64,000 nt of DNA from Sordariomycetes sp. S80-01Y (taxonomy: Eukaryota; Ascomycota; Sordariomycetes), in assembly GCA_037042185.1 (NCBI GenBank), contig JAXQJY010000022.1, forward strand, positions 558,001 through 622,000, read 5' to 3'. A program made the translations under genes and the position numbers. The notes below the pieces were generated by a model, which saw only the letters and a program-made list of their open reading frames with translations, searched no databases and was not told where the DNA came from. This document shows, piece by piece, positions 54,562 through 64,000 of the stretch. Within the stretch, counting starts at the first letter, position 1. Each line of letters starts with the position of its first letter.

Positions 54562-55977
54562 ATGAAGCGGCTGGGATTCACCAAGTCCCGTAACGGGTGT
54601 CAGCGCTGCAAGAAGAGGCGTGTCAAGGTCAGGATCACCCTCTGGAGAACGCTCTGTCAAATATCCAGGCCGGGGACTAACAGATCGTGGATTTTGCAGT
54701 GTGATGAACAGGTACCCTGTTCTGCATGTCGAAGGCACTCCCTCACTTGCAGTCTAGCCCCGGAACCAGTTGCAGCAACAAGAAAACCGTCTTCTCGGAT
54801 AGCGGAAGCGGCCTCGCAGTCATGGAAACGCGGTCGTACAAGTGCATGGGATCTTGATGGTAATTTTTTGGCCTCCACGCTTAGTTCTGGACCATCATCT
54901 CCCGCATTTACTTCCAGTGGGCAACCCTCCCCCGCTGATGAAGCGATTTCGCCCCGGTTACACAAGCTCTTTCGAAACTTCAACCCACCAGATGGCAGTT
55001 GCCACAACGCCAGCAACACCTCTGCATCTGATCTCGAGCTGCTGCACCACTACACATCCAGGGCGTATTGCACGTTCTCCCTCTCTCCTGAAATCAACGG
55101 GGTTTTGCAGTACGACATTCCACGAGAAGGCTTCTCTGAAGCTTCCCTCCTTCACCAGGTGCTGGCCTTTTCAGCCTTACACCTAGCTTACCTGCATCCG
55201 AACCATCGACAGCGCTACCTGATACCGGCGTATCAGCATCAAGACGTTGCTTTAGAAAAAGTGAAATTGGCCTTGGCTGGTGAACTCGCGGAAGAACAGT
55301 GTCACGGCATTTACGCTGCCTCCATCTTTCTCGTTAATTGCGCTTTCGCCACTTTACCTTGCTCAGAGATACTTAACCCAAATTTCAACTCAATCGACAG
55401 TCTCATAGACATTTTTACCCTAGTTTCGGGCATGGCAGCAATTCTCCTTGTGTCGGAACAAAAGCTCCGGAGTGGCCCTCTACAGGGAATTTTTCCTACG
55501 CCGAACAGAGCTTTGCCGCCCACAGCAGGTGGACTCCAAGACGTATCGAGTTTCCTCGGCAAGGTCAAAACCACGCTTGCTGATCCCAAAGGAGAGTTTT
55601 ACGGCTCTGATACGCTGGTAGCCGTAAGTGCAGCTGTCGTTCTTCTTGACAGCATATCCGACGCAAGCCGCAGCTTGCTTGCGACATCCCCTGAGCTCAG
55701 GATAGTGTTTGTCTGGCCATTGCGGCTGTCACAGAGCTACCTGGACCTGTTGCAGCGTCGCCATCCTTCTGCGACGGTTGTTCTGGCGTATTATACGGTT
55801 GTTCTTCTGTATGGTGAGCGTCATTGCTGGTTCTTGACGAAATGGGCAGAAAGGTTGATGTCCAGCATATGGGAGCAGCTCTCGAATACACCATATCACA
55901 AAATGGTGGAATGGCCTTTAAGCATGGTGAATGAGATGGCAAGGGAAACGGCCAGAAAAGACGATTCTGAGCCTTAA
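54562..55977 (+). CDS. Zn2Cys6 transcription factor, UPC2/sterol-uptake-control-like
   Basis: Exons 54562-54627 and 54700-55977 give 447 aa. The zinc cluster is close to the N-terminus: GFTKSRNGCQRCKKRRVK ends exon 1, and CDEQVPCSACRRHSLTC begins exon 2, spacing C-x2-C-x6-C-x5-C-x2-C-x6-C. The FTKSRNGCQRC lead-in and short spacing are typical of UPC2-like proteins. The C-terminal regulatory domain starts DLELLHHYTSRAYCTFS and continues FSEASLLHQVLAFSALHLAYLHP. The 72-nt intron is stop-free and in frame; unspliced RNA would place 24 residues in the middle of the zinc cluster. Start chosen at MKRLGFTKS; in-frame ATGs at 54508 and 54535 lack support. UPC2-like fungal regulators often control specialised metabolism; targets could be the AKR, cupin, MFS and SDR genes downstream. 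Confidence 0.9.
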   Translation: MKRLGFTKSRNGCQRCKKRRVKVRITLWRTLCQISRPGTNRSWILQCDEQVPCSACRRHSLTCSLAPEPVAATRKPSSRIAEAASQSWKRGRTSAWDLDGNFLASTLSSGPSSPAFTSSGQPSPADEAISPRLHKLFRNFNPPDGSCHNASNTSASDLELLHHYTSRAYCTFSLSPEINGVLQYDIPREGFSEASLLHQVLAFSALHLAYLHPNHRQRYLIPAYQHQDVALEKVKLALAGELAEEQCHGIYAASIFLVNCAFATLPCSEILNPNFNSIDSLIDIFTLVSGMAAILLVSEQKLRSGPLQGIFPTPNRALPPTAGGLQDVSSFLGKVKTTLADPKGEFYGSDTLVAVSAAVVLLDSISDASRSLLATSPELRIVFVWPLRLSQSYLDLLQRRHPSATVVLAYYTVVLLYGERHCWFLTKWAERLMSSIWEQLSNTPYHKMVEWPLSMVNEMARETARKDDSEP

Positions 55978-56492
55978 GATGATACTTCAAAATGACCAAT
56001 GACCCGCATCTCATCCGACATGATGTGATGGTGGCCAAAGAATCCGTAAGAGACCGGAACGAAAACGAGGGAAGCCACGCAAATCAACTGAATGGTGGCG
56101 TATATACGGTGCTTAATACCACACACCTTATTCTCAGTGCTAGGAACGAGTTCCAGACTAATGCTGTGGCTAACCGGCTGGTTCTCGTGGTCTTTCTCAA
56201 GGCTACTCATTACCAGACACAAAGCAGCTTTAGGTGGCTTACTGTAGCACCATGGAATACAGAGCCTCTACAACTTCAAAACTTCCCTTTTTCTGCCTTT
56301 TTAGGTGCCAAATAAAGTATAATGGTGACACTGTCTTCAAATGCGCGGTGCTGTGACTGGTGCCTAATGAGCAAGAACGGTGCATCTTCAGAATGGAATG
56401 AGTTTAGCTCTCGGCATTGTGAGGGGCTCATGTGGAATTTTTTGGGCTAATCACAGACGCTAAGTATATACAGCGCAGGTATCTACATTGCA
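55978..56492. other. gene-free stretch between convergent genes
   Basis: A gap of 515 bp with nothing recognisable. Confidence 0.4.
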
Positions 56493-57605
56493 TCAAGCTC
56501 CGTTGACCATGCTCCTGCCCCCAGGTCGGTCAAGAAATCCCAGGTCAACTCCAAAAGGCGGGTAGACGTAACGCCGCGTGCCACTATGCATACACTTGCC
56601 GATGGTCTTCAAGTCTTCACTGCTCAGATCGACAATATGAAGGTTCGATGTGATTCTGGAGAGCTGTACCGACTTTACGAGGACAGTATTCCCTCTAGCA
56701 ACTGTGAGGGACTCAGTCTTGAGTCGGGAAGAAGGGAGCCGCCGCAGACATAGAAAATCAGCGAATCAAACAGTGGACAGAAGCGCACTTACCTGCGTAG
56801 CTTAGAAGAATCGTTCCAGCATTAACGCCCTTTGCCACAGCCAGTTCACCAATGACACTGTTGCTCATTAATGGACTGCCCGAGCTACCAAACGGGCTAT
56901 ATGCCATGATGTGAATTCCGTTGGCGTTTGAGAAGTCTACCACGTCTTGTTGAGGCAGAAGTGGGTGATTCTCGATCTGATTTACCGCCGGAACAACATT
57001 GGAGTTAGCAAGTATGGCTTTCAGATACTGCACGCTGTAGTTGCAGACTCCAATGCCCCTGACTTTGCCAGTCGGCAGCAAAGCCTCCATGTCTTTCCAC
57101 GTGGCTACGTGATCATGCTCATAAACAACATCTCGTTCTCCCGTCGCTAATGTTGGAAACCTGTCGTCATTGCCGGCAGGATTCATAGCAACGGGGTAGT
57201 GGACGAGGAAAAGGTCAACATAGTCGAGGCCCAAAGCCTGCAAGGACTTGCTCAAGCCTAGCTCTGCACGCGCCGAGTACGTCGTCCACAGTTTGGTGAC
57301 AACAAAGATGTCGCTGCGAGTCACGTATCCAGCCTCGATGGCTGCGCTGATACCTTGACCCACCTCAACCTCGTTCCCATAAAGATAAGCAGCGTCAATC
57401 AGCCTGTAGCCAACTTCCAGGGCATGTTGGACTGCTGCAGCTACAATACCAGGCTCGGCTTGCCACGTACCTGGACGCCGCGAAACAACACCCTCAGCCT
57501 CGATTCTTCTACATTCAACGTCAAATTGGGAACCAAGTGCGACTCACCAAAGCCAACAGAGGGCATACTCTGCCCGGTGTTGAGTTCGAATACTGCAGAA
57601 GACAT
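56493..57605 (-). CDS. aldo-keto reductase
   Basis: Exons 57605-57548, 57470-56793 and 56701-56493 give 314 aa. The AKR catalytic tetrad is complete: D45 and Y50 in RLIDAAYLYGNE, K79 in VVTKLW, and H110 in FLVHYP. Later signatures are GKVRGIGVCNYSV, VPAVNQIENHPLLPQ, MAYSPFG, and the NADPH-phosphate motif VARGNTVLVKSVQ...RITSN. The latter has Lys-Ser where many AKRs have IPKS. It should reduce aldehydes or ketones with NADPH in the cytosol. The last intron (91 nt) is comparatively long. The gene lies between a Zn2Cys6 regulator and a cupin gene. Confidence 0.92.
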
Positions 57606-58538
57606 CTTGAAATTTGGTTGGGCAGAACTCCGTTTGGTCCGTGCTATCAGATTGTTGAAGGATGAATGTGCATGTTCAGAACTAGCAGGGCAGCTATATC
57701 GAGTTCATTGTGCGGCAGCAGTTGGCTGGTTGACGTACCCCCTGGAGAAGTACCATGGCTCTTGAATCGGCAGCCATTTTCGCGCATGTAACCGAGCTGG
57801 CGATCGGGAGGGCACTGGATTGCCTGAATAATTGGACGAGGTACCATAAAGCCGAGAAGCGGGTGTATCGTATTTGGGGTGGGTACCCGCACACCAGATA
57901 TGCGCTCACCCTTTACGGCCGCGTGTCGGGTCGATGACCGTCTCGAAACAATACCGTCACGTCCGGGTTAGGCGACATGTAAGTCAGAGCACTCAGAAGC
58001 TGCGCTCCTCCTGGTCTAAGCTAATTACGGGGCGAGAAACTTTGTTTACAATTGCAATCCAGTTAAAACAAAATGTAGCCGTAGCTTCTGCGTGCTCAAA
58101 CTTGTGTTGCAGAGAAGCTGGAAAGGGGTTGCCGAGCTCCTTTCGAATCCGATTACAGCATGCATAAGGGCCTAAGATGTGTACTTGGCATGTCGCGACT
58201 CGAGCCGCTCATTCTCCACAACAAATGCCGCAGCGTCGAAGATTTGGAGGGCATGCCCATGCCCCGGCAAGGTCAATTGATCATGGTCCTTCGGATTTGA
58301 AAATCTGGCAACTTGGAAGCACGAGCGTCCTGCATTTTCACTCAAGCACTCTACTACTGTATATTAGATCGGTGCCCAACCCTGCACAACGGGCAATCGG
58401 ACCTATGGAGTGATCAGACGTATGACTTGAAGGGTAGAAGACGGCCCCTTGACTCGTTTGCTATGTGAACTGTTACCTCGACGGCCATATTCAACCTTTC
58501 ACTCCATGTTTTTTTATAATAGCTTATTGCCCAGACCA
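57606..58538. other. promoter region of the aldo-keto reductase
   Basis: About 0.9 kb with only short frames. No other feature is seen. Confidence 0.4.
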
Positions 58539-59204
58539 CTATAATTTGCGGGCTTCGCGACCCCAGACGAACCACGCAGTTTTCTTCAACTCCTCAACGG
58601 TGAAGGCAGGGATTTTGATGCTATGCAAATCATCACAGCGCTGATACTCACTCTCATTTTTCAGGACCCTCGTCTGCTCCGTCGGGTAAAAAGACGTAGC
58701 GTCCTCGTACTCATACACGGCAGTGAATCGACCCTTGGAAACAACCTCGCCCTCGCCATCTCTCTCCTCAAGCGACAACCCCAATTCTGCGCACACATCG
58801 AGCCCAGGCGGACAGGCCGTCCAAGTATGAGGAACGCCAGCGCCAATGAGAACCATGGCGTTGGGCGGGATCACGTACACCTCGCCGCTGAGTTCGACGA
58901 TGGCGACGCCATTCAGTACCAAGATCTTCTCAACAATATAGCGATGTCCACCCTTCGAGTCCCTGCGGGGAGACATGTGAACGTGTCGAGGCATGCGCAA
59001 ATGGACATCAAAGTTAAAAACACCTTGTGGGCCGCAGAAGCACGGCGAGTGGTTCGGGTCGGTGCTGTGCCCAGGGCTGAAGACGTTCAGCTGGCCAGGA
59101 ATCCCAAGCTCTGGGGGATAGGCATCCTTGACGAAAACGCCGTCGCCGTGTATGATTCTGGAGCCGTCGGGCAGTTGAAACCCGTATTCGAAAGTTTCCG
59201 GCAT
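58539..59204 (-). CDS. cupin-domain protein
   Basis: A single exon encodes 221 aa. One cupin core is visible. Motif 1 has RMPRHVHMSPRR with two histidines (about 74 and 76), followed by E92 in RYIVEKILVLNG. Motif 2 has the glycine turn and a further His in VLIGAGVPHTW (126). This gives a likely 3-His-1-Glu metal site. The N-terminal third carries PCFCGPQGVFNFDVHL and the C-terminus is a tail (SIKIPAFTVEELKKTAWFVW). Such single-cupin proteins are often dioxygenases, isomerases or decarboxylases; the reaction is unknown here. No signal peptide. It lies in the same direction as the MFS transporter upstream and is probably co-regulated with it. Confidence 0.82.
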   Translation of the reverse strand: MPETFEYGFQLPDGSRIIHGDGVFVKDAYPPELGIPGQLNVFSPGHSTDPNHSPCFCGPQGVFNFDVHLRMPRHVHMSPRRDSKGGHRYIVEKILVLNGVAIVELSGEVYVIPPNAMVLIGAGVPHTWTACPPGLDVCAELGLSLEERDGEGEVVSKGRFTAVYEYEDATSFYPTEQTRVLKNESEYQRCDDLHSIKIPAFTVEELKKTAWFVWGREARKL

Positions 59205-59928
59205 TGTTGGCTGTGTCTGCTGTCAATGCGTGGATATTGAAAGTCGAACGTAGAGAAGGAGGTTCGAGGAGGGAACGACAGTTGGCCGGGCTAGTGCGAT
59301 ATCGTGTTCTAAGGGCGACCTGGGCAGTTGATAACTGACCGAAGCTCTCCGTGTCGGTTATATGCAAGTTTGATTACTTCTCCACAAGCGGCCGAACTTA
59401 TTATACATCGGTAAGTTGAGGGGACAAGAAGCGAGCGAAAATTGTAAATGATATGGGAGCAAATGCTGCTCCCGGGCGGCAATGACCCATGCAGGAAGTT
59501 GCCCGACACATAGCCGTCCCACAGAGGCATTGTATTTATCTGCCCTTGATCAAGTTGCGGCCCAGCGGTCAATGGCAACGACGACGCCGGCTCTTCCTTT
59601 ATTCTATTCATCGTAACGCAAACTTCTTCATTTCGGTCCGTGTTACCATTAAGAGAGACTAGAGTTTCTCGCCCATGTATTTTTATTCAAGTCGCTGTGG
59701 ATCTCTAAGGTCCCCTACCCTGTAGTCTTTCCGTTCCCTGCCCCTTCTTTCACAGATGCAATAGTACGTTAAGCAACAATGATCATGATCCGTGTATGAA
59801 TAGGGTGCATTTTTGAATGACTTCTTTCGCTGAGGGGCCCAGCCCATTCGCGGCTGAGGTGGTGCGAACCTCTGTTTGACCTAAGGACAATTTAATAGCC
59901 GTTACTCACCCTTGGGTTTGGAACCATC
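59205..59928. other. promoter region of the cupin gene
   Basis: A gap of 724 bp. A minus-strand frame at 59309-59611 lies within it but has no family character. Confidence 0.4.
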
Positions 59929-61484
59929 CTAAGTTTTCCAGATCCTTTGTACGCCCGTGATATCCGGATGACCTTCCATGTTCAGCTTCTGATAGGTCAA
60001 TAGAAGCCCCAGGGTCAGAGCAGTGGTCACGAAGCTGGACACGGCACACACGATGTTGCCTGTCAGGAAACCGCTAGGTGCGTCCTGGGCAGGCCAGATC
60101 CATACCGAGACGATGGATGCTACTCCCGTGGTCGCGTTGTTGATAGCGGCAGCAAGGCCCACGGTACGCTTGCTTGGCACGTTGCTAGTGACCCAGCCAA
60201 CCATAGGGGCTGCGCTGGGGAAGGCTCCGCATGCCACCAGGAAGAGGCAACCATATCGGGAGGCGTAAGCGTCTGGCGGCAGTATGCAGCATACAAGGAA
60301 GCCGATGCCACTGAGGAAGCTGGTACACATGATGTGCAAGCCACGTGCGTTTAGCCGATCCGCCGAGTAGGCGATCAAGAGCGAGAAGATGTATCCCACA
60401 GCCCAAGGTGGCACCGTCATGAGCTGGGCCGTGATGGACTGATACCCGAGGCTCGAAACGATCGTTGGAGTAAAGTAGGCGAGCGAATTTAGAACAATAG
60501 TGTTGGTCAACTAAAACTTTTAGAAACGGTGCCTGATGCTCCCCTGTCTCGAGTCAACTCACGTAGCTTAAGTAATGGGCTACCATCCGTGGAGAGAAAC
60601 AGGTCTCGAGGATCTCTCTCCGGCTTGCATGCTCTCGGGTAAATCCACTACCCGCAGCTGCCTGTACTTGGGCGTCTATGCACTGCTTCTCGTCCTCACT
60701 GAGCCAGGGAGCCGAGCTGGGCCAGTCAGGGAGGAAACGAACAACCAAGCCTATTGAGAGCACAGTCAACGTTCCTTCGATTATGAACAGCCAGCGAAAA
60801 CCTTCCAGGCCCCCGGAATTGTTGAGGAAGCCCACACCGTAGGCGATGCAGCCCCCGAAAGCTCCAGCTAGTGTGGCTGACGCGAGAACGAAGGCGATGC
60901 GCAGGGATCGCTGGTCCGGAGGGTACCAAAAGGTAATAAGGTAGACGATGCCTAGGCTTGTCAGAATAAATCATGTTCTCTTCAGCAGCTAACCCACCAG
61001 GAAAAAATCCAGCCTCAAAAACGCCGATGAGGAAACGGATAGCAAGGACCGTGGCAAAGTTGTTGACCCAGGCGAACCCGATCGTCAGGCAGCCCCATGA
61101 CAGCATGAGAAAGCCGAGCCAGTGCGAGGGCCGCGTGTAGCGCTTCATGATCCAGTTGGATGGAATGTCGAATAGAGTGTAGGCAATTCCGAATACAGTG
61201 AGGATTATGGAGTACTGAACTTCGGTAATGCCTGTCTGCTGCAGGAGAGAGTCGCCAGTCTCCTGGTTGAGGATCTTGCTGTTGCCAATATTGCTGCGGT
61301 CGAGATAGTTCATAAGGTAGGCGAATGAACAAAGTGGAACGAGACGCATGTCCACCTTTCGAATGCAGTGACGCTTGAAGGAATTCGAAAAGTTGTCAGG
61401 GTCAATCTTGTCGACGTCGACTGGAAGGGAGGCCAATGCTCCAGCCGACTCGATGTGAAGCTCCTCAACATTGGGTTTGTTCAT
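59929..61484 (-). CDS. MFS transporter, anion:cation symporter (Dal5/TNA1-like)
   Basis: Exons 61484-60998, 60951-60563 and 60510-59929 encode 485 aa. The pattern is of the allantoate/nicotinate permease family: FKRHCIRKVDMRLVPLCSFAYLMNYLDRSNIGNSK at TM1, then QYSIILTVFGIAYTLFDIPSNWIMKRYTRPSHW, RFLIGVFEAGFFPGIVYLITFWYP across the first junction, and FLPDWPSSAPWLSEDEK in the central loop. C-terminal helices include GWVTSNVPSKRTVGLAAAINNATTG. Family members import small organic acids or vitamins across the plasma membrane. The start is MNKPNVEEL at 61484, because upstream codons begin with TTG. It is divergent from the SDR at 61846 and adjacent to the cupin gene, suggesting uptake followed by oxidation. 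Confidence 0.93.
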
Positions 61485-61845
61485 GATGAAGAATTGGGAG
61501 AATCTCAGAGTCTCTGGCGTAGTCAAATCACCAAGCTTGGTGAAACAGGAACCAGAGCGAGCGCACTAAATCGCGACAAAGGAATCCGGGGGCGGAGATG
61601 TAAAGAAGGTCGGGGCCCCATGGGGAAAACCGCCCCGAGTAACCGATTAGCTTACAACCGACACACACCCAGCGCTCGGCCCGAAGGCGCTTACGGACTT
61701 TGTTTCGGTCCCTTTGAAGTCGGCGCCAGCTGAAAAGGTGACACTCGGCGGAACTACATACCCCCATATATCAATCGGTCTTGGATGAGAGTTTCAATCC
61801 ACGCGCCCGAGCTGACACCGACACGAGCTGCAAAATCAACTAATT
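61485..61845. promoter_or_regulatory. divergent promoter, Dal5-like transporter / SDR
   Basis: 361 bp. It includes a TATA-like CATATATC at 61765-61772 (about 75 nt before the SDR ATG), a perfect 10-bp palindrome CCCCATGGGG at 61616-61625, and GC-rich CGGGGGCGG near 61588. The palindrome is a candidate shared site. Confidence 0.45.
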
Positions 61846-62921
61846 ATGACCTCTGTGAATCTGAATCCCTCCCTGCTCCGTCACATCGATGGGAAGACTG
61901 TTGTAGTGACGGGTGCTGCCGGTGGCATCGGCCAGGAAATCGTGCGCATCTTCCACTCGAGCGGCGCCAAGGTTATCGTCGCCGACCTGGAGAGAGCCCG
62001 GCCAGCGGCTGAGGCTCTGATAGCTGGCTTGTCGGATTCCTCTCGAGCGTTATTCGTGCCAGCCAGCACGCTTGACTGGGCCGAGATGAAAAATACTTTC
62101 AAGACAGCAGTCAGCCGCTTCGGCAGCATTGACGTTGTCGTGGCCAATGCAGGTGTTATGGAGAGCCACGACACTTTGGACGTCGACACTGTTGATGGCG
62201 ACGGCGACCTTGTTGAGGCAACCGAGGCGAACAAGGTCATCGACATCAACCAAAAGGGCACCCTCAACAGTATGTGCGCGCCGGACTCCGACCACACTGT
62301 GTCACACCTAAACTAGTCTAACCCCAACCTCTGCAGCGCTGAGACTTTCGCTTCACTATATGAAGGACAATACCCTGTCCCGATTCCCAGATGGCTCGCG
62401 TGGCTCCGTTGTTCTCGTAAGCTCGACTTCCGGCTACTTTGGCGGCACAGGTGTTGCTGCTTATATTTCGTCTAAGCACGGCGTGACTGGATTGCTGCGA
62501 GCATCCCAGCTCGTGGCAGCCCGCCACGACATCAGGATCAATGCCGTCGCACCCTTTGTGACCCCCACCACCATGGCCGGCTTTGCTGCCGAGTGGTCTG
62601 CTCGCGGCCATCCGTCAAATACGACGCAGCAAGTGGCCAACGTCATCGCTACCATATCTCAAGATCCTGACTGTAGGGGAGCTTGCTATTTGGTACGTTG
62701 TTGTAGATCCTGCCGAGATGATCTCGTTGGTCGGTCACTGCTAACCGCTTATGCTACCTTAGACATGTGGTCCCATCGTGAGAGAGATGGAGTCTACGAG
62801 AGCGTCTCTCCTGGGCACCTGGCTGGGCGATGATGTGAAAGAACTGATGGCCAATGCCGGGGCTTTCTTCGAGAGCCTTGGAGGGTATCCCCTGCCTAAG
62901 CTTCACGCACTGGAGTCTTAA
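61846..62921 (+). CDS. short-chain dehydrogenase/reductase
   Basis: Exons 61846-62269, 62337-62692 and 62763-62921 give 312 aa. Classical SDR features are complete: cofactor loop TGAAGGIG (22-29), acidic D47 in VIVADLER, which favours NAD+ over NADP+, NAG at 101-103, N135 in IDINQKGT, and the catalytic Ser171, Tyr184 and Lys188 (VSSTSGY ... YISSKHG). The GG loop and substrate lid lie in VAPFVTPTTMAGFAAEW. The C-terminus continues across the third exon (TCGPIVREMEST). Likely an alcohol dehydrogenase in the cytosol or peroxisome; no SKL end. Divergent from the transporter, so it may oxidise the imported compound. Confidence 0.93.
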
Positions 62922-63719
62922 GACTGGTATCCTGGAGTAGTGACGTAGGGCATAGATATGTCAACACTGTTCCTAAACAGGCAAAATCCACCGGGCTATC
63001 ATAAAGATGGCTCACTTGAGGGAGGGCACGAAGCGTCTAGTGACTTGAGCGCTTCTTTTCTCAAGGAATACCGAGCCCAGCAGAGGTTGTCGACTATTCC
63101 ACGCCTCCTGCACTGGCTTACCTCCCTCGTCACAGTATCTCCGTAAAGTGCACGCGTGGAAAATTGATGGTTGTGGATGAAAAGAACCAGATTTGGGCCG
63201 ACACATAGCTTCGCAAGTTCGCAAGCATAGGCTTTGGAAGTAAAATTTGAAAAACACTTAAGTCATGTCTCGCCATTCTTCTACTGTTCTGTCAGTGACC
63301 AAGCCTCTTCGGTCTGGTGCGTATGGTTGTCGCTGGAGCCTTCTCTGAATGAGGCGAGAAACCAAGAGTTTAGCGTAGGCTGCCACAGGCGAGTCAGATG
63401 ATGGACAGAGATAACAATATGTGTAAGAAAAGCGACAGACCTCACTGACAATTATTTTCGGGCTCTGAGGGTATTCACATCGCGTGCATGTGTCATCAAT
63501 GGTGACGCCTTTTGAGCTTTGCCGCCTTTTCAACGATCTCGCGAAACAGTGCCCAGAGGGAGCACGCTCTAGCTTGTATCTTGACACGGCAACGGTCAGA
63601 TTGATGCAAACCACGTGTAGATGGACCGACCCTATAATGGTACGCGGATTTACGGTTGTGCCAAGAACAGCCTGCGGAAAGAGGCATCGATTACTATTGA
63701 CTAAGTACGTTACGTATTG
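62922..63719. other. gene-free stretch
   Basis: About 0.8 kb between convergent genes. Nothing recognisable is seen. Confidence 0.4.
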
Positions 63720-64000
63720 CTACTGAAACACGTCCGCTGAGAAATCGACCACCTGGACCTTGTCCACAATTGCTCCTAAACTGGCTGCATAGGCCAGATG
63801 CGCAGGGTCTTTGAGCGCGTAGTAGTCCCTGTCTTCCGTCGAATCAAATTCTACCACGAACACATGAGTGATACCTCCCTGATTGATGAAGTGATTAGCA
63901 ATTTTCGGTTGTAGCGTTTCGTCTAGGGCACTGACTGCAAGTCCTTCTACGGAGTTCTCCGCTCCTCCTTTAGAGCTCTTGATGTAAGGCTTGCCGGTAG
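63720..64000 (-). CDS. Dabb (stress-response alpha/beta barrel) domain protein, partial at window edge
   Basis: The minus-strand frame is open from the right window edge to TAG at 63720-63722. It ends GGITHVFVVEFDSTEDRDYY, ALKDPAHLAYAASLGAIVDK, VQVVDFSADVFQ. The 'THVFVVEFDSTEDRDYY...DPAHLAY' pattern is the diagnostic second half of the Dabb fold, a dimeric ferredoxin-like barrel. The preceding IKSSKGGAENSVEG fits the loop between strands 1 and 2. The 5' part and any introns lie outside the window. Fungal and plant members are small cytosolic proteins, some acting as cyclases in polyketide or terpenoid pathways; function here unknown. Confidence 0.8.
   Translation of the reverse strand, partial: TGKPYIKSSKGGAENSVEGLAVSALDETLQPKIANHFINQGGITHVFVVEFDSTEDRDYYALKDPAHLAYAASLGAIVDKVQVVDFSADVFQ

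Noticed and set aside
1-64000. Virus-like or LTR element
   Set aside because: No long terminal repeats and no capsid, integrase or reverse-transcriptase motifs were found on either strand.

Overview
The window is nuclear DNA of a filamentous ascomycete (Pezizomycotina). The evidence is short introns of 43-122 nt with GT..AG ends and CTAAC/CTGAC-like branch points, four Zn2Cys6 transcription factors, and fungal families such as a CYP505 P450-reductase fusion, an HSP30-type opsin relative, Dal5- and lactose-permease-like transporters, and a heme-thiolate peroxygenase. I saw no rRNA, convincing tRNA, CRISPR array, intact transposon or virus-like element. Most genes were rebuilt exon by exon, and the joined lengths are divisible by three. 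Family names come from motif recognition only, because no search was run.

Layout. 0.1-7.3 kb: a Kelch protein, a divergent Zn2Cys6 regulator and a convergent self-sufficient P450. 8.5-14 kb: an interrupted small ORF, a methyltransferase with a natural His run, a Zn2Cys6 regulator and a DUF4267-like membrane protein. 14.7-20.7 kb: an apparent galactoside-use cluster, with an intronless beta-galactosidase-like hydrolase, a Zn2Cys6 regulator and a divergent sugar transporter. 21.7-29.6 kb: an apparent organosulfur cluster, with a DszC/SfnB-like flavoenzyme, an acetate-transporter-family protein, a medium-chain oxidoreductase and an SfnG-like monooxygenase. 31-39 kb: two alpha/beta hydrolases and the opsin-related protein. 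39-47 kb is gene-poor: a candidate small secreted cysteine-rich protein, an unrecognised 262-aa protein, a gene relic and a LITAF-type zinc protein. 47.8-51.7 kb: a secreted peroxygenase and a divergent FMN 2-hydroxyacid oxidase that also has a signal peptide. 53.6-63 kb: an MFS relic, a UPC2-like regulator, an aldo-keto reductase, a cupin, a Dal5-like transporter and a divergent SDR. The right edge cuts a Dabb-domain gene.

How the genes may work together (inference). The most striking pair is the oxidase and peroxygenase: one could release H2O2 outside the cell and the other use it. The 21.7-29.6 kb block looks like a eukaryotic version of bacterial sulfone/sulfonate scavenging. The 14.7-20.7 kb block has the classic transporter-regulator-hydrolase layout of a sugar-use cluster. 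The 54.5-63 kb block has the composition of a small catabolic or detoxification cluster.
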